From contig JANFAH010000032.1 of NCBI GenBank assembly GCA_024663395.1, positions 496,001 to 560,000 on the forward strand: 64,000 nt of DNA, written 5' to 3'. Below the pieces are notes generated by a model. The model saw only the letters and a program-made list of their open reading frames with translations, was not told the DNA's origin and did not search any database. The translations under genes and the position numbers were made by a program. Positions 58,001 to 64,000 of this stretch are shown in pieces; within the stretch, counting starts at the first letter, position 1; the number at the start of each line of letters is the position of its first letter. The stretch is from Pisolithus tinctorius (lineage: Eukaryota; Basidiomycota; Agaricomycetes; Boletales; Pisolithaceae).

Positions 58001-58105
58001 CTTCATCTGCATGCATGGGCATTGCATGCAACTTGTTGATGAGTTAGGCAGAGCCAGCTGTAACCATGTCCACAACACCTTTGGTGTGTGACAATGAGAT
58101 GCAAA
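55085..58105. repeat. 3-kb palindrome: ~1.13-kb inverted arms around a 771-bp core
   Basis: Left arm about 55,085-56,214 and right arm 56,986-58,105 are reverse complements. Both carry the block CACACACCAAAGGTGTTGTG at their outer ends and CCCCCTAA/TTAGGGGG at the inner ends. Each arm keeps a homologous frame, from PSIMATSSSIISLVSFARD to GYVYLPGIPTSFCPEAPWF (left, plus) and its counterpart in the right arm (minus). The core is described separately. The type may be a foldback element or two elements joined tail to tail. Confidence 0.8.
56215..56985 (+). repeat. LTR-like core of the palindrome with 13-bp inverted ends
   Basis: Starts TGTGATATCAGTG and ends with its exact complement CACTGATATCACA. 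It contains TATATAAA at 56,427-56,434 on the plus strand, as an LTR U3 promoter would. A second, inverted copy lies at about 50,240-50,986. No direct target repeat flanks it, because its flanks are the inverted arms. Confidence 0.65.
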
Positions 58106-58299
58106 AAGACTTGATATATTCCTGTGCATAATGTGCAGGGCAGGTACAGGAATCAGTGTGGAAACAGACCAGTATACTATGTGAATGCCTATTCTACTCC
58201 CAACTTGGCCAGGGCTTCCAACAGCTGCTTGACACAAACTCACAAGTGGAGGTTGGCCATGTGTGCAGTGTTGGCCTTGGCCCTTACCAATGTGAGTGC

Positions 58300-59240
58300 C
58301 TGCGACAGAGCCATGGCAGTACTCTTGTCTACCCCACCATGAGCAGGCACCTTGCCCTTACTGTGCCTGCAGGTTTTGACAATTTCAATGTCCTCCTCAT
58401 CCTTGGCCACTGCCTTCTTCAATGGCCCAGCCTTCACAGGATGAGCTGCAGAATGCTTACCTGCAGCACCTCAGCCTTTGTTGGACTTCTTGCAGCCCTG
58501 TTTCATCTGTGTGCACCTGTTTCATTTCTTGCCAACTGGACCAATACACTGGGCCCCTTCAATGGTACACCACACACAAGGCACCTTGTGCAGTATCGAG
58601 CCAGGGGGGACAGGTACCTTTGACTGGTTGTTGTTGTTGCTCTCCACACTGTCTGATGAGAATGCTAAAGGCTCAGGCATCAATAGCAACTATACCACAC
58701 ACTGAGAGTCTCACCTTCTGCACCAGGTGAGTACTCACTTCGATGTGTGACATCTTTGCAGTTGCCATTGATCTCTCTGCCACTTCTTGCTGCTCCCTGA
58801 TGTCCTGCAGAGCAGCTTCTCCCATTCGCATGTCCTTGTCAATCTTGTTCTGCATGATCTCCTTGGCCACCCACTGTTTGTATGCCCCATCTGCCTCTGC
58901 TATTGCCAGTCCATCTGCCATGTCTATCTTGGTATCAATGTCAAGCTCCCTACTGCACTTGACAATTGGGACAACCTCACCCTGGAAGACAGTCAGTGCC
59001 ACAAGTCCCAAATGCATTGGGCACTTACCATTTTCTGCTCCCATCAGCACATCCACATCACCTTCTCTTCCCATAAGTCATCCCTATTGTCTGGCATGCA
59101 CTTGGCCTCAGCAACCAGTGCTGTGGATGCAGCAGCAAACTCAAACTTTGTCTTCAGGGCAGCCTTCTCTGCTTCAACTGGGTCAGGAGTAGCTGCATGT
59201 ATGAGCTGGGACAGACAAGGGGCATGGTTGGCAGACATGG
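58300..59240 (-). pseudogene. Second accessory ORF: helical segment and Cys cluster, frame-broken
   Basis: On the minus strand a frame from 59,238 reads MSANHAPCLSQLIHAATPDP then VEAEKAALKTKFEFAAASTA. After a frame change comes IDMADGLAIAEADGAYKQWV and ALQDIREQQEVAERSMATAK (58,900-58,760). Downstream frames carry scattered cysteines (CTRCLVCG). The layout, helix then cysteines in CpG-poor transposon DNA, resembles the ORF at 51,930-53,185, but I see no direct sequence match. Function unknown. Confidence 0.4.
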
Positions 59241-60213
59241 TTAGAGTGATAGAGGTGATTCATGAAAGGGGGGGGGGAAGGAATCAAATTGATGAGAAGG
59301 TTTGAGCCATGCACTAACAATTATATACTTAGCAGCCATGAGGCACTTATGTCATCAGTCTGGACACCTATACATGGTGTTCAATGGTCTTCTCACATTC
59401 CTTGGCTCCATGCTTCCTTTGCCTCTATGCAGAACTTGCTGGTGTTCTCAAATCCTCAGCACCACACCTTCACCATCACCATGTGGCAAGCTATTTACAT
59501 CCTCTGTGCCACATGGCTGACTGGGGATGGTCAGCATCAAAGTCCCCTGCAGGTGTAGGGAATCTGCATTCCCTGGATGCATAAGCCCCTATCATTGACC
59601 ATTCCATGACTACCATTACATCCCCTTGCCACTTGCATCCACTGTTGTTCATGTGCTACCTTCCCATGCCCTCACTCCCTCTTGCACAGTGCTATACCCA
59701 CAGCCACTGTGCTCAGGTCACTTCTTTTCCCTTGGACTCTTTCCTTTACCATGGTCTCTATTCCTTTTGCACTAGTAGTATACCCTTGGCCCCTGTTCTG
59801 GCCTGTCTTGTATGTGTGCACTGTCATGTGGTTTTTCTTTACTTGTACCTTGTCTTACTTAGGTTCTGGGTTTGCCCAGACTATAAAGCCCTGTACTTAG
59901 ATACAGAATGATACCTTTTGGCACTCAGAAGGTCACCACAAGTTTTTTTTTCCACTTTGTCTACACTGCACATTTCACATACTGCTGCACACAAACTATG
60001 CACACCACTCACATTGCCAGTACTACTCTGCAGACCACACCACACATGTCACAAATCCCTACCACTACAAAGTGCTGGGTCTCACCTTCTAGTCTTGGCA
60101 GTCCAGAATCCCTTGGGATGAGCAGTTTGTTCCCTTCATTTTTATTGTTGTTATCTAAGCCATCTAGCTCATATTATACAGCTACTTGGACTTTTCCTAC
60201 ACTGTCTATGTGA
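59241..60213. other. CpG-poor repeat debris, no gene
   Basis: Pyrimidine-rich sequence with a TATAAA-like site at 59,881. It may include part of an LTR that I could not bound. Confidence 0.4.
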
Positions 60214-60218
60214 CACTT

Positions 60219-60952
60219 TGTCAAGTCCAGGCCTACTCCGACCAACTCTGATGCTATATAAGGTCTAGAGAAGGGCTCAGAAGCAAGTCCAACACAAAAG
60301 AACAGAACTCTGACTGGCAGAGTGGTGGCAGGAACAAAGTCTGCTGAAGCAAAGGCAGAGCAGAGTGAGGGTGTCAGGTTTAGCTTGTGCGCTACCCCCT
60401 TGCATGATCTCAGCCCCCGTATTTCAGAGGGAGAGTACAGACAGAGAGTTGGAGGTAACTCCAACAAACAGAGGACAGAGACAGAAGGAGTAGGAACTAA
60501 GTTGATATTCATACTGAGGAACAGTGGAGTATGATACATGTTTTTATACTACTACAGAGGTACAGTAACCAGAATCAGAACTGACATATGGAGACTCATA
60601 AATTTTCAAGTAAAACTTCCTAGACAATGAATGAAGGGTAGATGGAGGACATACAAACAGGTAACATAGAACATCCAGAAAAGGAAACAGTCCAGGTGCT
60701 GGACCATGTGGTGTGCATGCTGTGGAGTACCTGACTGTGTGCTGTCAGGGAGAAGTCTGAAAGTAGTCACATGACCCCTCAGAGAACAGTCTGCTCAGTC
60801 TGGTAGGAGAACAACACAAGACCAATAGCAGTCAGAGTGGAGATGGTTTGTAACCAACAGAAGTTGGGCAGAGTTGGTGCAGAGTGAGTGAATGACTGGT
60901 GGAAGAGGGTGCAGAGTGGGTAGGGACTTGGAGTGAATGCATAGTTATGACA
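60219..60952 (-). mobile_element. Solo LTR inserted in a gypsy gag
   Basis: 734 bp, TGTCAAGTCC..GTTATGACA, the same family as the LTR at 51,007-51,738. It is flanked by the direct 5-bp repeat CACTT (60,214-60,218 and 60,953-60,957). When it is removed the gag frame LTPEECK continues across the junction. This is a solo LTR left by recombination between the two LTRs of a full element. Confidence 0.92.
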
Positions 60953-61985
60953 CACTTGCATTCTTCTGGGGTGAGCTTCCCATCCTTCCTGAGTTTGCTA
61001 GGCTTGGGCTCAGACGAGTTACTGTTATTATTGTTGCCTGGCTTCAATGAAGCTGGCTTGGACTGGGTAGAACCAGTATTGTTAATGCCAGACTTGGGCT
61101 TGTCTTGGCTGGTCTTGGGCTGGTTGTTGTTACCAGAACTGCTGGACTTGTTGTTGGAGGAACTCTGATGCTTATTTGCTTGTTGGATTTCTTCTCCCAA
61201 TAGCATGCATCTATCTCCTGAGCAAGGTGCCAAAGTTTGTGGAGAGTTCAGGGTTTTCCAACCCAACAGACTTTGTCCTTGATCCAGTCTGGGAGCCCAG
61301 AGTAGAAGTGGTGGTGCAGCACACCATCACCATAGCCTCAGACTTGCAAAGCAAGCCAATTAAAATCAACTACATACTTGTCGATGTGCTGGTTATCTTT
61401 CATGTGTAAGTGGTCAAGCTGACTCTTGGTGTCAGTGACCAGGTTGTGAGGGCTGAAGGTGGTTTGTAACTCTAGGGTGAACTCCCTCCAGGAGTCCATC
61501 CAGAGAGGCCAGTCATCAGGGTCCTCAACCCCAAGCAAGTCCAGCTCAAACCATTCTAAGGCCATGCCTTTCAGGTAAGATTGTGTGAAGATGACTTTGG
61601 CATGGTCAGTCCTGAAAGCCCAAGGATGGTCTTGGAAATTCAGCTTGCACTGAATGAAGAAGGCATAAAGCTTCTTGGGGTCAGTGCCATCAAAGGTATT
61701 GGGCTCATGCAACTTGGTCCTGCTTGAGGACTCAGGACTAGTGTGGGCATTGTGAGCCAACAGTTTGATGGCCTTTGTGAGATTGTCCAGGACCATAATC
61801 ACAGGCTCAGTGTCTGGATCTGGGAAGTCTGGTTTGTCCTCCAGATCATTCCCATCCAGATTATTGTCACTGGGACTGTTGCCAGGGTCATCATCCTTGG
61901 GATTGTTGTTATCATTGTTTTCCAGCCCTTCATCCCCAGGATCATCCCCAGGGATGGGAGCAATGGGACAATCACTGCAGAAACA
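60953..61985 (-). pseudogene. Ty3/gypsy Gag, interrupted by the solo LTR
   Basis: The minus strand encodes an acidic N-terminus (PGDDPGDEGLENNDNNNPKD), LHEPNTFDGTDPKKLYAFFI, KVIFTQSYLKGMALEWFELD and DPDDWPLWMDSWREFTLELQ, as in retrotransposon gag domains. A TGA at 61338-61340 (CGA with one CpG change) is followed in frame by GYGDGVLHHHFYSGLPDWIK, then LAQEIDACYWEKKSNKQ, an Asn/Ser/Lys-rich linker and LTPEECK at the solo LTR. The expected zinc knuckle after it is not recognisable. The gene is CpG-poor. Confidence 0.85.
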
Positions 61986-62406
61986 GGTTTTTAATTGGGT
62001 GTGGTGATAGTCAGGTGATAGGCTGTAGTCATACTATATCCTAAGAGTAGTAAATGCTAATAATATGTCTGAGAATCATTGTGAGGTGTTCTCATTTCGA
62101 AGTGTAATCTGGTCAGATTCACAAACTTATCATCATGACAATTCCAACATGCATCAACTATATTCTAAGCAGATTACACTGCAATTATAGGATATGTACA
62201 TGAGTCATGTCATATAAATCACATCGATCCTCACCATCTTCACTTGTGCTATTCAGAATAATAAGATCAGATTATATCCAGAGTGCCTACTACATGGTGC
62301 ACTTCGAAAATGGTCGCCCCCCCTGGGTGCTGCCCTCACTCGCTGCTCCCCCAGCCCCCTCGTTTGAATCCAGCATGTATGAACGCGTCTTCCATGCTGT
62401 AGACAG
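61986..62406. other. Transition from CpG-poor to CpG-normal DNA
   Basis: CpG becomes frequent again from about 62,090. A plus-strand frame at 62,207-62,428 may be the 5' part of the following gene, but its start is unclear. Confidence 0.4.
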
Positions 62407-64000
62407 ATGTACTCTCAGGTGCATCTGAGTGGGCACGTGTCGGGGCACTCTAATGTCCTCCCTGGCCATCCAGATGATCTGTTTGCGCCTCCTAGTCAAA
62501 GCGACAGACCATCAGCGAATACGAGCGGGCACGCAATGGATCCATTTGTGACTAGTACTCCTGCTCAACAGAATGACCGACCACCAGTCAGTACAGATTT
62601 CCTGTCTGAATAGCCACACACCTTGCCTTACCTCTGTAGCTATTCACACCCTCATTTTCCTTCCAGCATCAGTTCTGTGATGTGGAGATGACCAGTCCTG
62701 TTGATCCACACGAAGCCCTGCCCCATCCCTATCTAGGAGGGAGTCAGCCCAACCAACCAATCAGCTATAAGCCCTACCAGGGGGTCAGAAACAGACACGA
62801 ACATACTATGCCAGTCTATTCCAGTAGGTCTGTTCATAGCCAGTCAAATAGCCATGGACACAGTGAGGTTCTTGTGCAAGGCCATTCCTGTATGTATGCG
62901 CCAAATCATTCTAGAAGCGGGTCCTTTGTGCCAGACCTGCATGGTTACGATTGTGAGCCAATGCACAGCTATGAACGTGAGCCTATGCACAGCTTGCAAG
63001 TGATGGTTGCACAGATAATGGTTGATATCAGAAACCTTACTGAAGGGAAGATGAATCTCGAAGAAGAACTTACCAGACTGAAGGAAGACAACAAAACGGT
63101 GACTTCTCACCTTGACGCTCTTGAACAGAGCTTTGCAGAACTTTGAGAGAAAGGTGAAGTGGCCCTGAAGCAAGCCTCATCAAGGACGAGTTCCAACGAT
63201 CATATGGCTGTAAAGGTATGTCAGTATGCCATGCTACTCGTTGGATGTGCTCACCGGACATTCTTATTTCCCATTACAAGTCTATTATCCAGCCACTGTT
63301 CTGCCAACTATGTGGAATCAACTGTAGCCATAGCAAGAAAGTTTGTGTGGCAGCACTAGCTGCTGTTAAACCTCTTGATAGTGGAGAACCCTTGGAACTT
63401 ACCACCGAAGAGGTCGAGATTTGGCACCCCAATTGGCTTGGGCAGGTGGACGACAAGCTAAACACTAAATTCATTGAAGAGGTCGCTGAGCATGTCTATA
63501 ACAATGAAAAGGTGGCAGTACCGTCATTCAACGATGTTTGTGGGTACTCACTGGCAGGGTAACAGAGCCAGAGGGAGCTGACCCAAGTCAAAAATATCCC
63601 AGACAAGTCGTTCAACGGAGTGTGCCAAAACCTATTTCCAGAGTATCCATAAGAGAGCTAGCGAGCTCCAAACTGAGCAGGGTGTGCGCAAGGCCAAACA
63701 AAGGCTGGAATATGGTCGGCAGTGCACCTGATGTTCCACAGTAAGCTGTGAAACTCACCTGGTTAGCTAATGCCCTTCACGAGCTCTTAGGTTGCTGCAG
63801 TTCAACACAAGGCAGCATTGCAATACGAACAAGATTCTGGCCACAAGGGTGCAGCAGCCCTTATCAAGACAGACCTCGGGTCCGATGTTCTCACCTGTAA
63901 TGACAGCAATGTCAGCGAGGATACTTTGGAAAGAAGAAAGCTTGTGGAGGTTGGGAAATCCGCAAACAAAGTTGTAGGTCATGCTTGGCGATCTATCAAT
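62407..64000 (+). pseudogene. Fungal protein of unknown function, continues beyond the window
   Basis: Plus-strand exons encode a Ser/His-rich N-terminal region (62,407-62,613 and 62,682-63,146), a coiled coil (RNLTEGKMNLEEELTRLKED), then EEVEIWHPNWLGQVDDKLNT followed by KFIEEVAEHVYNNEK. Next comes CAKTYFQSIHKRASELQ and, after an intron (63,738 to about 63,790), ALIKTDLGSDVLTCNDSNVS and SANKVVGHAWRS at the edge. The WLG.VDD..N..FI and TD..SDVL....SEDT blocks are typical of a widespread basidiomycete family of unknown function. TGA codons at 63,144-63,146 and 63,729-63,731 interrupt smooth frames where CGA would fit, and one extra base is needed near 63,618. Confidence 0.65.

Noticed and set aside
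51007..60952. One complete 9.9-kb LTR retrotransposon bounded by the two 0.73-kb LTRs
   Set aside because: The right LTR has its own target duplication (CACTT on both sides), so it is a solo LTR; the left LTR belongs to a separate, truncated element.

Overview
The window reads as nuclear DNA of a filamentous basidiomycete (Agaricomycete). The protein-coding genes are cut by many short GT..AG introns, mostly about 45-70 bp. The gene content is fungal (2OG-Fe(II) oxygenase, SF1 helicase, F-box protein, PRMT3, CCDC25/Jlp2, RBM25, a large-family P-loop GTPase), and Ty3/gypsy chromoviruses with chromodomains are abundant. No rRNA, CRISPR array or bacterial operon structure is visible.

Layout. 1-4,060: two tandem copies and one scrap of a 2OG-Fe(II) oxygenase gene. 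4,061-6,200: unassigned, partly broken ORFs. 6,456-9,240: an eight-exon SF1 helicase whose exons splice into one open frame of 805 aa. 10,056-12,147: host-like sequence interrupted by an LTR retrotransposon (12,153-21,708, 5-bp target duplication, minus-strand gag-pol with chromodomain). 22,054-23,400: decayed F-box gene. 24,293-30,278: a compact housekeeping island with PRMT3 and CCDC25 (minus strand, 65 bp apart) and RBM25 (plus strand). 31,257-38,300: CpG-poor repeats, an 82-bp minisatellite and a broken GTPase gene. 39,976-41,189: two head-to-head SINE-like units. 42,991-46,486: a decayed second copy of the RBM25 segment. 46,487-62,080: CpG-poor nested transposon debris (copia-like gag, gypsy gag and integrase, LTRs, a 3-kb palindrome, accessory ORFs). 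62,400-64,000: a fungal gene of unknown function running off the right edge.

The unifying signal is loss of CpG. The two 289-bp LTRs of the retrotransposon differ at 11 positions, and every one is a transition at a CpG. Seven in-frame stops in its polyprotein are TGA codons that a single C-to-T change at a CpG would make from CGA. The same CGA-to-TGA signature appears in three other elements or genes. Around it lie three multi-kb blocks nearly devoid of CpG (about 7.4-10.0, 31.4-38.3 and 46.5-62.1 kb) that abut CpG-rich host sequence. One boundary falls inside the helicase gene. I read this as methylation-linked deamination (or a RIP-like process restricted to CpG) acting on repeats, with recent and ancient stages visible in one window.
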